A stretch of 64,000 nt of DNA from JAUVZF01 sp964539385 (GTDB lineage: Bacteria > Planctomycetota > Phycisphaerae > FEN-1346), in contig CAZIJC010000007.1 in NCBI GenBank assembly GCA_964539385.1, forward strand, positions 3,107 to 67,106, in the 5' to 3' direction. The position numbers and the translations under genes are program-made. How positions within the stretch are numbered: the first letter of the stretch is position 1; each line of letters begins with the position of its first letter. Positions 8,346-17,492 of the stretch are shown one piece after another. The notes under the pieces were generated by a model that searched no databases, was not told the origin of the DNA, and saw only the letters and a list, made by a program, of their open reading frames with translations.

Positions 8346-9374
8346 GTGGGCAATACCGACAACAACATCCTACTGGGCGTCTCTGAACTGACGACGCGCT
8401 TCTTCATCGACGAAGGCGTCGTTTACGCCGTCGAGGACGTCTCGTTCGAGATCCCGCGAGGCCGCACCGTCGCACTGGTCGGGGAATCGGGCTGCGGCAA
8501 GACGGTGACGGCCCTGTCGATGCTGCGGCTGATCCCGGATCCCCCCGGCCGCATCGTCTCCGGCGCCCTCCGAATGGGCCAGACGGACCTCATGGCCCTG
8601 GCGGAAGCCGAGATGCGCAAAGTTCGCGGCAACCGCATCTCGATGATCTTTCAGGAGCCGATGACCAGCCTCAACCCCGTCTTCACGGTCGGCGACCAGA
8701 TCCTCGAGGCCCTTATGCTCCACAAGAAGGTGGACAAGGCCGAGGCGCTTCAGCAGACCGTCGCCATGCTCCGCAAAGTCGGCATCCCCGACCCCGAACT
8801 GCGTGTGCGCGAGTATCCGCACCAGATGTCGGGGGGCATGCGGCAGCGCGTGATGATCGCCATGGCCCTGGTGTGCGGGCCGGAACTGCTGATTGCCGAC
8901 GAGCCCACCACGGCCCTTGACGTGACGATCCAGGCCCAAATCCTGGACCTGCTGCGGCAGTTGCAGGCCGAGATCGGCATGAGCGTCCTGCTGATTACCC
9001 ACGACCTTGGTGTTGTGGCCGAGATGGCCCATCACGTGGCCGTCATGTACCTCGGACGCATCGTCGAAGAGGCCGAGATACGCGAACTGTTCGACAACCC
9101 GCTCCATCCGTACACGGTGGGCCTGTTCCGCAGCCGCCCGACGCTCGAACGCGCCGGCGACGCCCTGGCCACGATCCCCGGACAGGTGCCGAGCCCGTTG
9201 GCGGTTCCCTCCGGCTGCCCGTTCCACCCCCGGTGCCCGGCGTCGGACGGGGCAAAATGCGTAACAGACCGCCCGCCTCTTGAGCCGAAGAAAGAAGGGC
9301 ACGCCGCCGCCTGCTGGTACTCCGACCGCGTGGCCGAAGCACGCGCACAGGGCAAAACGCTCTACAAAACATGA
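8346..9374 (+). CDS. oppD: Oligopeptide ABC transporter ATPase, OppD/DppD type
   Basis: This 342-aa ATPase shows Walker A GESGCGKT, the Q-loop FQEPMTSLNP, signature MSGGMRQR, Walker B LLIADEPTTALD and the switch THDLGVV. The C-terminal oligopeptide-family extension is present, ending with CPFHPRCP, the cysteine cluster that binds an Fe-S cluster in some OppD proteins. Translation starts at a GTG. The 3' end overlaps oppF by 4 bp (ATGA). It pairs with OppF to power peptide import. Confidence 0.95.
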   Translation: MGNTDNNILLGVSELTTRFFIDEGVVYAVEDVSFEIPRGRTVALVGESGCGKTVTALSMLRLIPDPPGRIVSGALRMGQTDLMALAEAEMRKVRGNRISMIFQEPMTSLNPVFTVGDQILEALMLHKKVDKAEALQQTVAMLRKVGIPDPELRVREYPHQMSGGMRQRVMIAMALVCGPELLIADEPTTALDVTIQAQILDLLRQLQAEIGMSVLLITHDLGVVAEMAHHVAVMYLGRIVEEAEIRELFDNPLHPYTVGLFRSRPTLERAGDALATIPGQVPSPLAVPSGCPFHPRCPASDGAKCVTDRPPLEPKKEGHAAACWYSDRVAEARAQGKTLYKT

Positions 9375-10384
9375 CACCAAACCCGACAACGACTGAAACC
9401 CACGACGTGCTGCTCCAGGTCCGCGACCTCAAGACGCACTTCCCCGTCCGACGCGGACTCTTCGGCCGCACGGTCGCTCATGTCCGGGCCGTCGACGGCG
9501 TCTCGTTCCGACTGGCTGCCGGAAAGACGCTCGGACTGGTGGGCGAGTCGGGGTGCGGCAAGACGACGGCCGCACGCACCATCCTGCGGCTGATTCCGGC
9601 GACCGCGGGGTCCGTGCAATTCGCAGACCGCGACGTCTTTGACCTGCCGGCAGGCGAGATGCGGCACCTGCGACAGGACATGCAACTCATCTTCCAGGAC
9701 CCTTACGGCAGTCTGAACCCGCGGATGACGATCGGCGGCATTATCGGCGAGCCGCTGCGTGTTCACGGACGCGCCCGCGGACGCAGGCTCCAGAACCAGG
9801 TTGCAGAACTCCTCGACCGCGTCGGCCTCAGCCCGGCCTTCCGCAACCGGTACCCCCACGAGTTCTCGGGCGGACAGCGGCAGCGGATCGGCATTGCCCG
9901 GGCCCTGGCACTGGAGCCGCGCTTCATCATTTGCGACGAGCCGGTCAGCGCCCTTGACGTCTCGATCCAGGCCCAGATCCTGAACCTGCTGGAGCGTCTC
10001 CAGAAGCAGTTGGGGCTGACCTACCTGTTCATCGCCCACGATCTGGCCGTCGTCAGCCACATCTCCGACGACGTGGCGGTGATGTACCTCGGGAAGATCG
10101 TCGAGAAGGCGCCCAGCCGTCGCCTGTACGAGAAGCCGCTCCATCCCTACACGAAGTGCCTGATGTCGTCGATTCCCAAATCGCATCCGGATGCCGCACG
10201 CGACCGCATCGTGCCTCGCGGCGAGGTCCCGAGCGCAACGAATCCGCCGCCCGGCTGCCCGTTCCATCCACGATGCCAGTGGGCGATGGACCGGTGCAAG
10301 ACCGACCGGCCTGCGCTTCTGCCGTTGCCGGATGACCCCGACCACGTCGTGGCGTGCCATCTTTATCACGAGGAGACCGCATGA
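9371..10384 (+). CDS. oppF: Oligopeptide ABC transporter ATPase, OppF/DppF type
   Basis: This 337-aa partner ATPase has Walker A GESGCGKT, Q-loop FQDPYGSLNPR, signature FSGGQRQR, Walker B IICDEPVSALD and switch AHDLAVV. The FQDPYxSLNPR form is typical of OppF rather than OppD. The C-terminus has CPFHPRC followed by two more cysteines. The gene overlaps oppD and the next gene by 4 bp each, so all are probably translated as one coupled unit. Confidence 0.95.
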   Translation: MTPNPTTTETHDVLLQVRDLKTHFPVRRGLFGRTVAHVRAVDGVSFRLAAGKTLGLVGESGCGKTTAARTILRLIPATAGSVQFADRDVFDLPAGEMRHLRQDMQLIFQDPYGSLNPRMTIGGIIGEPLRVHGRARGRRLQNQVAELLDRVGLSPAFRNRYPHEFSGGQRQRIGIARALALEPRFIICDEPVSALDVSIQAQILNLLERLQKQLGLTYLFIAHDLAVVSHISDDVAVMYLGKIVEKAPSRRLYEKPLHPYTKCLMSSIPKSHPDAARDRIVPRGEVPSATNPPPGCPFHPRCQWAMDRCKTDRPALLPLPDDPDHVVACHLYHEETA

Positions 10385-12237
10385 GAACCCTTATCTTGCT
10401 CGCGGGCTTGGCGGCGGCGCACCTGTTGGTCGCTTCGGCAGGAGCAGCACCGCCCGAACCGGATCCTCCGGCGCTCGCGCTGCTGCCGCGCGAGGCCGTC
10501 GCGTTCTTCCTCGTTCCGAGCATCCGGACACTTGAGAAGGACCTGAAGCAATTTGCCGACCGGACCGGTTGGCAACTGGGGCGCGGCGAGCAGCCGGTGC
10601 TCGACGTGCTCACACGCCGCACCGGCATCCTGGAAGGCATCGACCCCGACGGCGCCGTCTGCATCGGCTTCATGGACCCGAAGCGCTTCCGGCAGCGTTA
10701 CACGATCTACGTGTTGCCGGTCAAGGACTGGGACGCGCTGCTGAAGGTGACGCAGGGCGAAATGATGTCGCCCGGCCTGTACGCGCTGACGGGGACGGCG
10801 GGCCCGCGGTTTGTCGCTCGCCGCGGCAAGTTCGCGGTGGTCACGAGTTCCATCCGCACGATGGACGCGCTGGCCGGCACGGAGAGCCTGGTCGCGTCGC
10901 TGGCGCCCGAAACGCTCGCCCGCGCGAGGGCCGGGTCGCCCATGGTTTACGTGAACATGCACCGGCTGACGCAGATCTACGAGGTCGATATCGCATCGTG
11001 GTTCCGGGCTTCGAGCGGTCAGGTGTACGAGCAGCCGAACGCCGTCCCGTACGCCGACATCCTGGTGTCGTACATGCTGGGCATCGCGTCGTTCATCGAC
11101 CAGATGGAGACGGCGGAAGCCGTCTTGCGCTTCGGGCCGGAAGGCCTGGCGGCCGACCTCTCGGTGCGATTCGTCGAAGGCGCCGGCGTGGCGGAGTTTA
11201 TCTCGGCCCAGAAGCAGGGCGGCGTCGAGGTGCCCGTCCTGACGGATCGGCCGGTGGCCTCGGCCGTCTCGGTTCGCTTGGATTCGCAGAAGCGCACCGA
11301 GTTCGCCCTGCGGGCGACGCGGTTCTTCCTGCAATCGGCGCCGCGACCCGAGCCGCTGCCGGAACCCACGAAGGACACCGTGCAGGAGGCCGTTCAGACG
11401 TTTGTCGAATCGCTCGGCGAGAACATCACGTTCCTCTCGGCGCCGGCCCGGACGGGCATGGGCGTCGAGAGCGGCGTCAGCGTCTATGAACTGAAGGACC
11501 CCGAAAAGTTTCGCCGCGGGGTGGAACTGTTGGCGACGGCGTGGGAACGCCTGGCCGACCAACTGCGCCTCTACCTGAAGTTCAAGGCCCTGCCGGATAC
11601 CACCGATATCGCCGGCGTGCCGGTGATGACGTACGTGCCGCGTCTGCGGTTCGGACTCCCCGCGCGGCACCTGGACTTCCACAAGCGTCTGCGGATGCTG
11701 TACGGTCCGGAAGGTCTCGTCTATCGGGTGGCCATCGTGGGTAACCATGCGGTGGTGGCGGCGGGGAGCGACCTGACGCTGCTGCGAAGGACGATCGAGC
11801 GGCTGAAAATGGGCCGCGAGCCGGAACCCTCGCCTGCGCTGCGCCGTCTCGGCACCCACGTGTCGCGCGATCAGAACGTGCTGCTGGCGCTCAGCCTGCC
11901 GGTTTACCTGGGGCAATCGCTGACTCGCGGGGGCACCGCACCCGACCGCATCGGTACGATTGATCCCGGACACGAGTTCGTGGGCATCGGCGTGCGGTTC
12001 CGCGGCGCCAGGGCCGACCTATCGACCTACTGGCCGCACGAGCAGATCCGCCTGGCGCGGGAACTGCTCGACCGGGCTGCCCCCGAGATCAGGGAGATTC
12101 CCGACTCGCTCTTCCAGCCCCAGAACGCAGCGCCGCCGAAACCCGGCGCCGAGATGACCCAACCGTTGTTCGTTCCGGGCGCCGCCCCGCCGCCTGTCGA
12201 AAAACCACCCACCCCCGGCGCAGCCGCCGCGCCGTAG
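10381..12237 (+). CDS. Secreted hypothetical protein at the end of the opp operon
   Basis: This 618-aa protein is not recognised with confidence. It has a clear signal peptide (residues 1-22, cleavage likely after ASAGAA) and then a mature domain beginning with LLPREAVAFFLVPSIRTLEKDL. That style resembles planctomycete proteins that begin with the fate of a quantity at an edge strand (DUF3352-like), but this is only a resemblance. The last 40 residues are proline- and alanine-rich. The ATG overlaps the oppF stop by 4 bp, so it belongs to the transporter operon and may act with peptide uptake in the periplasm. No catalytic motif was seen. Confidence 0.7.
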   Translation: MRTLILLAGLAAAHLLVASAGAAPPEPDPPALALLPREAVAFFLVPSIRTLEKDLKQFADRTGWQLGRGEQPVLDVLTRRTGILEGIDPDGAVCIGFMDPKRFRQRYTIYVLPVKDWDALLKVTQGEMMSPGLYALTGTAGPRFVARRGKFAVVTSSIRTMDALAGTESLVASLAPETLARARAGSPMVYVNMHRLTQIYEVDIASWFRASSGQVYEQPNAVPYADILVSYMLGIASFIDQMETAEAVLRFGPEGLAADLSVRFVEGAGVAEFISAQKQGGVEVPVLTDRPVASAVSVRLDSQKRTEFALRATRFFLQSAPRPEPLPEPTKDTVQEAVQTFVESLGENITFLSAPARTGMGVESGVSVYELKDPEKFRRGVELLATAWERLADQLRLYLKFKALPDTTDIAGVPVMTYVPRLRFGLPARHLDFHKRLRMLYGPEGLVYRVAIVGNHAVVAAGSDLTLLRRTIERLKMGREPEPSPALRRLGTHVSRDQNVLLALSLPVYLGQSLTRGGTAPDRIGTIDPGHEFVGIGVRFRGARADLSTYWPHEQIRLARELLDRAAPEIREIPDSLFQPQNAAPPKPGAEMTQPLFVPGAAPPPVEKPPTPGAAAAP

Positions 12238-12337
12238 ACCACGCCGTTTAACAGCGTCTACGGGGTCCGACATAACTCCCTTAAGGTTGGTGCGCGGCGG
12301 GTCCTGATCCAGGCAGGTCACAACGCGTCCCGACGCC

Positions 12338-12366
12338 TTGCGGCCGGTTGTGTTCACGCTTAGAAT
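12338..12366 (+). promoter_or_regulatory. Weak promoter candidate for the sugar-binding lipoprotein
   Basis: TTGCGG (12338-12343) and TAGAAT (12361-12366) are 17 bp apart, matching three and four of six consensus bases. It lies 52 bp before the gene start, in an otherwise featureless 180-bp spacer. Confidence 0.3.
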
Positions 12367-12417
12367 CAGGACCAGCGGTCGTCGGGCCGCTCGGAAGACC
12401 GTGCAGGAGGTGCCACG

Positions 12418-13416
12418 ATGCGATGCCAACGGCTCAACCTTCTTCTCATCGGCACCATGTTGCTGCCGGCCGCCGGCTGCACCGAGGTTGAGGTTGAGGA
12501 ACCGTCGGAGCCGAACGCCGCGAGGCCGCTGACCGTGGCCGTCATCCCCAAGGCCACGATGCACGTGTTCTGGAAGTCCATCCGCGCGGGGGCCAGAAAG
12601 GCCGAGCGCGAACTGCCCGGCGTCAAGATCATCTGGCAGGGGCCCGCCGTCGAGGACGACCGGGGCGCACAGATTGCCCTGGTCGAGACGTTTATCCAGA
12701 AACGTGTGGACGGCATCGTGCTGGCGCCGCTCGACGACAAGGCCCTCATCGCGCCGGTCCGTGCCGCAGGGCGGGCGGGCGTGCCGGTGGTCATCATCGA
12801 CTCGGCCTTGGCCGACCCGGATGCCTACGTCAGTTTCGTCGCCACCGACAACGTCCAGGGCGGCCGCATGGCTGCTGAAAAGTTGGCCGCACTCCTGGGC
12901 GAGAGGGGCAACGTCATCCTCCTGCGGTATCAGGTGGGCAGCGCCTCGAACGAGAACCGCGAGAAGGGGTTCCTCGACGAGATGACCCGCCATCCGGGAA
13001 TCCGGATCGTCTCCAGCGACCAGTACGGCGGCCCGACGGTCGAGACGGCCCTGACGGCGTCGGAGGCGCTCCTGGCGAAGTTCGGCCAGGGGCAAGTCGA
13101 CGGCATCTTCTGCCCGAACGAACCGCTCGCCTGGGGCATGCTGCGTGCCCTGGCGGCCGCCGGCCGAGCGGGCAAGATCAAGTTCGTCGCCTTCGACGCC
13201 TCCGACCGGCTACTGGACGCCCTCAAGGCACGCCGCCTCCACGCCCTCGTCGTCCAGGACCCCGTTCGCATGGCCTGCGAAGGCGTCCGGACCGTCGTAT
13301 CCCACCTTCGCGGCCGGCCGGTCGAGAAACGCATCGACACCGGCGTGGTCCTCGTCACCCCCGACAACCTGGCCGACCCCGACATCCATCGCCTCGTCCA
13401 TCCGGCGCTGGAGTAG
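12418..13416 (+). CDS. Ribose-type sugar-binding lipoprotein (periplasmic binding protein, family 4-like)
   Basis: This 332-aa protein has a lipoprotein signal ending LLPAAGC, so it is probably anchored to a membrane facing the periplasm. The mature part begins LTVAVIPKATMHVFW, then has a second lobe with VDGIVLAPLDD and NVQGGRMAAEKL, the pattern of RbsB-like binding proteins and LacI-type effector domains. A perfect AGGAGGTG lies seven bases before the ATG. No permease or ATPase gene is adjacent, so its partner is elsewhere or it serves a sensor. Sugar specificity is unknown. Confidence 0.88.
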   Translation: MRCQRLNLLLIGTMLLPAAGCTEVEVEEPSEPNAARPLTVAVIPKATMHVFWKSIRAGARKAERELPGVKIIWQGPAVEDDRGAQIALVETFIQKRVDGIVLAPLDDKALIAPVRAAGRAGVPVVIIDSALADPDAYVSFVATDNVQGGRMAAEKLAALLGERGNVILLRYQVGSASNENREKGFLDEMTRHPGIRIVSSDQYGGPTVETALTASEALLAKFGQGQVDGIFCPNEPLAWGMLRALAAAGRAGKIKFVAFDASDRLLDALKARRLHALVVQDPVRMACEGVRTVVSHLRGRPVEKRIDTGVVLVTPDNLADPDIHRLVHPALE

Positions 13417-13490
13417 ACGCGCGGTAACGGCAACCGCCACGTTTGATCGCAAAAGTAGGCCTGACCTGCTGTTTCTCGGGCAGGGCGGGT

Positions 13491-13544
13491 CCACGCTGAC
13501 CTCGAGTTAGCGTTGTAGATTCAGCGTGGGTGCAAAGCACCCAC
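13491..13544. repeat. Nested inverted repeats downstream of the binding lipoprotein
   Basis: CCACGCTGA (13491-13499) pairs perfectly with TCAGCGTGG (13521-13529), and GTGGGTGC/GCACCCAC (13526-13544) form a second perfect hairpin with loop AAA that shares bases with the first. The two stems are mutually exclusive. They lie between the lipoprotein gene and the transketolase promoter and may end the upstream transcript; no T-run follows. Confidence 0.45.
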
Positions 13545-13585
13545 TCGACGCATGAGGTGCTTTCTGCCCAACCCCGAGAATCCTG

Positions 13586-13614
13586 TTGACGCGCCGCGCC
13601 GGTTCTTATATAGT
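13586..13614 (+). promoter_or_regulatory. Strong sigma-70-like promoter for transketolase
   Basis: TTGACG (13586-13591) and TATAGT (13609-13614) match the consensus in five of six bases each, with a 17-bp spacer. The surrounding TTCTTATATAG is the most AT-rich stretch nearby. It predicts a start near 13621 and a leader of about 93 bases. Confidence 0.72.
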
Positions 13615-13630
13615 CCGATACCGGCGGAGC

Positions 13631-13662
13631 GGGCAGACCCTGGATCTCGCCGGGGTTTGCCC
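13631..13662 (+). promoter_or_regulatory. Leader hairpin in the transketolase 5' UTR
   Basis: GGGCAGACCC (13631-13640) pairs with GGGTTTGCCC (13653-13662) over ten positions including one G-U pair, with a 12-base loop. GATGTCTTTTG follows, a weak U-rich tail. It sits inside the predicted leader RNA and could be an attenuator or an mRNA-stability element; no riboswitch class was recognised. Confidence 0.4.
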
Positions 13663-13713
13663 GATGTCTTTTGCGGAGGGTGAGAAGTCGGGGGTACGAG
13701 AAGGAGACCTCGG

Positions 13714-15651
13714 ATGAGTTTCGCCGATGCCATTAACTACAAGGCGGTTCAAATGTGCCGCCGCGCGGTCGAGATGACCGCTGCCGCAGGGTCCGGCCAT
13801 CCGAGTTCCGCCAACAGCCTCGCCCATATCACGGCCGTCCTCATGTACCACAAGATGCGGTACGACCTGGCGAATCCGTGGAACCCCAACAGCGACCGCT
13901 TGGTCCTTTCCGAAGGCCACGCGGTGCCCATCGTCTATGCGGCCTATGCCGACCTGGGCGGCGTCGTCGGGACCGACCCGGCCAGCGCCCGCAAGTTGAC
14001 CGTTGAGGACCTCAAGACGCTCCGCGACATCCGGAGCGTGCTCGACGGTCATCCGAACCCGGCGATCGGGTTTCCGTTCTTCGATGCGGCCACGGGCTCG
14101 TTGGGGCAGGGCATCAGCGTGGCGGCGGGCATGGGCCTGGCAGCCCAACTGGACGGCAGCGACAGGGTCATCTACGTCCTGTGCGGCGACGGCGAGAGCC
14201 GCGAGGGCCAGATCTGGGAGGCACTCGATTTTCTGGCCGACCGCGGCCTGACGAACGTCCGCGTCGTCTTCAACTGCAACAAGATGGGCCAGAGCGATTA
14301 CGTCAGCGGCCAGCAGAGCCACGAGACGCTCGCCGCCAAGGTCAAGGCGTACGGCCTGCACCCGGTCGCGATAAACGGTCACGATCCGGACGCGATCTTG
14401 AAGGCCCTGTCGCTCGCGCCGCCCGAAGGCAAGCCGGTCGTCGTCATCGCCAGGACGGTCAAGGGCTGGGGCGTGAGCGAACTCCAGCAGGTGGGCTACC
14501 ACGGCAAACCGCTGACGGCCGAGGGGGCCGAAGCGGCGCTGGCGGAGTTGACCCTTCCCGAACCCCCGCCCGACATGCAACTGTGCCCCGCGGCGCCGAA
14601 AGGCGAGACTGCGGCGACCGAGAGCGGACCCGTTTCGATGCCCGACCCGGACTTCGTGAAACTGGCCGAGGGCACCAAGTTCGCCGACGGCGCTGCCAAG
14701 GGCGAACTGGCCACCCGTCAAGCGTACGGCCTGACGCTGCTCGCCCTGGGGAAGGCGTCGGACCGGGTCGTGGCGCTCGACGGCGACGTGTCGAACTCGA
14801 CGTTCTCACAACTGTTCGGCCAGGCGTTTCCGGACCGATTCTTCGAGTGCCGCATCGCCGAGCAGAACATGATCTCGGCGGCCGCCGGGCTGGCGGCGAC
14901 CGGCAAGATTCCGTTCGCCAACTCGTTCGCGAAGTTCCTCGTCCGTGCGTACGACCAGATCGAGATGGCGGCCTACACGTGCGCGAACGTCAAGATCGTG
15001 GGCAGCCATTCGGGCATCAGCCTGGGCGCCGACGGGCCCAGCCAGATGGGCGTTGTCGATACGGCGTTCTTCGGGTCGCTGGCCGGCGTGACGACGCCGA
15101 AGGGGCATCCCGGGGCCGTGGTGCTGAACCCGTGCGACGCCATCAGCACGTATAAACTCACGTGCCTGATGGCCGACTACGAGGGCCTGGCGTACATGCG
15201 GACGCTTCGCCCGACGACGCCGCTTCTGTACGAGGCGGACGAAGCGTTCCGCCTGATCGGGCAGAAGGTGCTGGCCGAGGGCAAGGACCTCGTGATCGTG
15301 TCGTGGGGTTACATGGTGCACGAGTCGCTGAAGGCGATCGAGGCCCTGAAGGCGGGCGGGATCGAGTGCGGCCTGGTGGACGCGTACAGCCTGCCGCTGG
15401 CCGACGATTTCCTGGAGGCCGTCGGTGCGGGCGACGGCGCGACGCTGCTCGTGGTGGAAGACAATTACGGCGGCGGCCTGGGAAGCGCCGTGGCGGTAGC
15501 CGCCGGCGAGCGTGCGGATGTGAGCGTATCGACGATGACGCCCGAACGCATGCCGAAGTCGGGCAAATCGGCCGATGACGTTCTCGCGTACGTCGGCCTG
15601 GAGGGTGAGTCAATCTGCCGACGGGTCAGGGCGATTCTCGGAAAGGCCTGA
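13714..15651 (+). CDS. tkt: Transketolase
   Basis: This 645-aa enzyme transfers two-carbon ketol units in the pentose phosphate pathway using thiamine diphosphate. Visible features are GHPSSANSLAHI, the TPP motif region GDGESREGQIWEALDFL, and the pyrimidine-domain segment FECRIAEQNM with the catalytic Glu. GSHSGISLGADGPSQM follows. The shape (about 620-650 aa, shorter middle) resembles the archaeal/animal-like transketolase group rather than E. coli TktA. The ATG follows AAGGAGA. Its own strong promoter and hairpin leader suggest independent control. The next gene, guaB, is 102 bp downstream and may be co-transcribed. Confidence 0.95.
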   Translation: MSFADAINYKAVQMCRRAVEMTAAAGSGHPSSANSLAHITAVLMYHKMRYDLANPWNPNSDRLVLSEGHAVPIVYAAYADLGGVVGTDPASARKLTVEDLKTLRDIRSVLDGHPNPAIGFPFFDAATGSLGQGISVAAGMGLAAQLDGSDRVIYVLCGDGESREGQIWEALDFLADRGLTNVRVVFNCNKMGQSDYVSGQQSHETLAAKVKAYGLHPVAINGHDPDAILKALSLAPPEGKPVVVIARTVKGWGVSELQQVGYHGKPLTAEGAEAALAELTLPEPPPDMQLCPAAPKGETAATESGPVSMPDPDFVKLAEGTKFADGAAKGELATRQAYGLTLLALGKASDRVVALDGDVSNSTFSQLFGQAFPDRFFECRIAEQNMISAAAGLAATGKIPFANSFAKFLVRAYDQIEMAAYTCANVKIVGSHSGISLGADGPSQMGVVDTAFFGSLAGVTTPKGHPGAVVLNPCDAISTYKLTCLMADYEGLAYMRTLRPTTPLLYEADEAFRLIGQKVLAEGKDLVIVSWGYMVHESLKAIEALKAGGIECGLVDAYSLPLADDFLEAVGAGDGATLLVVEDNYGGGLGSAVAVAAGERADVSVSTMTPERMPKSGKSADDVLAYVGLEGESICRRVRAILGKA

Positions 15652-15753
15652 GCGGCCGGGCCCATCCTGCCCCCCGCGCGGCGGAGGTTGGCCGCGACCC
15701 ATCGCGCGCCGCCTGATGAGAGGAACGCGCCGGCCGCAGGAGACCCGAGACCT

Positions 15754-17235
15754 ATGTCCATGACCGATCGCATCATCGGCGACGGAATCACGTTCGACGA
15801 CGTTCTGCTCATCCCCGCCTACAGCGACGTGGTGCCGTGCGACGCCGACACGTCGACCCGCCTGACGCGCGAGATCCGCATCAACATCCCCGTCGTTTCG
15901 GCCGCCATGGACACGGTGACCGAGGCGGCGCTGGCGATCGCGCTGGCGCAGGAGGGCGGCATCGGCATCATCCACAAGAACCTCTCGATCGACGACCAGT
16001 GCCGCGAGGTCGAGAAGGTGAAACGCAGCGCCAACGGCGTGATACCCGACCCCGTGACGCTTGGCCCGACGGAGCGTGTGGCGACGGCCCAGCGGGTGAT
16101 GGACGAGCAGAACATCTCGGGCATCCCGATCATCGCGGGCGGGCGACTGGCGGGCATTCTGACGCGGCGCGACATGAAGTTTCTGGAAGACGAGGAGATG
16201 GCGATCTCCGACGTGATGACGCGCGAGAACCTGATTACGGCCCCCCCCTCGACCACCCTGGAGGAGGCCGCGAAGATCCTGCTCAGGAACAAGGTCGAGA
16301 AACTGCCGCTCGTGGACGACGCCGGGGCGCTCGTCGGCCTGATTACGATCAAGGATATCGAGAAACTTCACCAGTTTCCGAACGCCTGCCGCGACGGTCG
16401 CGGGCGACTCCGCGTGGGCGCCGCCGTGGGCGTCCACGACTACGAGCGGGCGGAGCGGCTCATCGAAAAGGATGTGGACCTGCTGGTGGTGGACACGGCC
16501 CACGGCCACTCGGCCAACGTCCTGGAGACGATCAAGAAACTGCGCCGGACGCACGACATCCAGTTGGTGGCGGGCAACGTCGCCACGGCCGAGGCGGTGG
16601 CCGACCTCGTGAAGGCCGGCGCCTGCGCCGTCAAGGTGGGCATCGGGCCGGGGTCGATCTGCACCACCCGCGTGGTGAGCGGCGTGGGCGTGCCGCAGAT
16701 CAGCGCGGTGGCGGCGTGTGCCGAGGAGGCCGAAAAGCAAGGCGTGCCGGTCATCTCGGACGGCGGCATCCGTCACAGCGGCGACATTACGAAGGCGCTG
16801 GCGGCCGGGGCGTCGAGCGTGATGCTGGGCAGCCTGCTGGCGGGGCTCGACGAGGCGCCCGGCGAGGTCATCATCTACAAGGGCCGCACCTTCAAGGCCT
16901 ACCGCGGGATGGGGTCGCTGGGGGCGATGGTGAAAGGCTCGGCCGACCGGTACGCGCAGGACGCCGAGCGGCGCCGGGGCGAGAAACTGGTGCCCGAAGG
17001 CGTGGAGGGACGCGTGCCGCATCGCGGGGCCCTGGCCGACTTCGTGTACCAGTTGGTGGGCGGCGTGCGCGCCGGCATGGGGTACTGCGGGTGCCGGACG
17101 ATCGAGGACCTTCGGACGCGCCCGCGATTCATGCGTATCAGCCGGGCGGGCGTGGTGGAAGGCCATCCGCACGACATCGCCATCACGCAGGAGGCGCCGA
17201 ACTACAGCATCGCGACCTTCCCGGAACAGATGTGA
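15754..17235 (+). CDS. guaB: Inosine-5'-monophosphate dehydrogenase
   Basis: This 493-aa enzyme oxidises IMP to XMP with NAD, the first step to GMP. It has the N-terminal TFDDVLLIPAYSDV, two CBS domains (about residues 95-210), and the active-site loop GPGSICTTRVVSGVG with Cys303. The ending segments RGMGSLGAM and GGVRAGMGYCG are typical. The ATG at 15754 is chosen because GCAGGAG is ten bases upstream and it gives the family N-terminus; upstream in-frame codons do not look conserved. A cluster of palindromic repeats follows the stop. Confidence 0.97.
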   Translation: MSMTDRIIGDGITFDDVLLIPAYSDVVPCDADTSTRLTREIRINIPVVSAAMDTVTEAALAIALAQEGGIGIIHKNLSIDDQCREVEKVKRSANGVIPDPVTLGPTERVATAQRVMDEQNISGIPIIAGGRLAGILTRRDMKFLEDEEMAISDVMTRENLITAPPSTTLEEAAKILLRNKVEKLPLVDDAGALVGLITIKDIEKLHQFPNACRDGRGRLRVGAAVGVHDYERAERLIEKDVDLLVVDTAHGHSANVLETIKKLRRTHDIQLVAGNVATAEAVADLVKAGACAVKVGIGPGSICTTRVVSGVGVPQISAVAACAEEAEKQGVPVISDGGIRHSGDITKALAAGASSVMLGSLLAGLDEAPGEVIIYKGRTFKAYRGMGSLGAMVKGSADRYAQDAERRRGEKLVPEGVEGRVPHRGALADFVYQLVGGVRAGMGYCGCRTIEDLRTRPRFMRISRAGVVEGHPHDIAITQEAPNYSIATFPEQM

Positions 17236-17291
17236 CCTGACGCGGCGCGAGGCCGGTGCGTGTGGCGGCTTCGTGCGCCAGAGGGTTCTGA

Positions 17292-17431
17292 GCGCGGCGG
17301 GTCTCCTGACCCGCCGTGCTACAGCCAAGCGCGGTGGGTCAGGAGGCCTACCGCGCAAGCCTACGGGCTGCGCAATAGCCAAGCGCGGTGGGTCAGGAGA
17401 CCCACCGCGCAACCCTGGAGGCCCACCGCGC
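17292..17431. repeat. Cluster of palindromic repeats after guaB
   Basis: Three hairpins lie in a row. The first (17292-17319) has arms GCGCGGCGGGTC and GACCCGCCGTGC around TCCT. The second (17329-17356) has GCGCGGTGGG and CCTACCGCGC. The third (17383-17410) has perfect arms GCGCGGTGGG and CCCACCGCGC. A lone right arm follows at 17421-17431. Copies two and three lie in a direct repeat with a 54-bp period (AGCCAAGCGCGGTGGGTCAG). Related palindromes occur at 30973-31000 and 42155-42182, and in the MITE-like element at 24608. The rest of this 257-bp gap shows no gene. Confidence 0.75.
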
Positions 17432-17492
17432 AACCTGTTCGCGATCCGTTGGCATACCCAAGCGCGAACTGCTGTAGCCCGCGCGTGCCGGC

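Noticed and set aside
17292..17431. CRISPR array
   Set aside because: The repeats are palindromic with unequal spacing and few copies; there are no cas genes.
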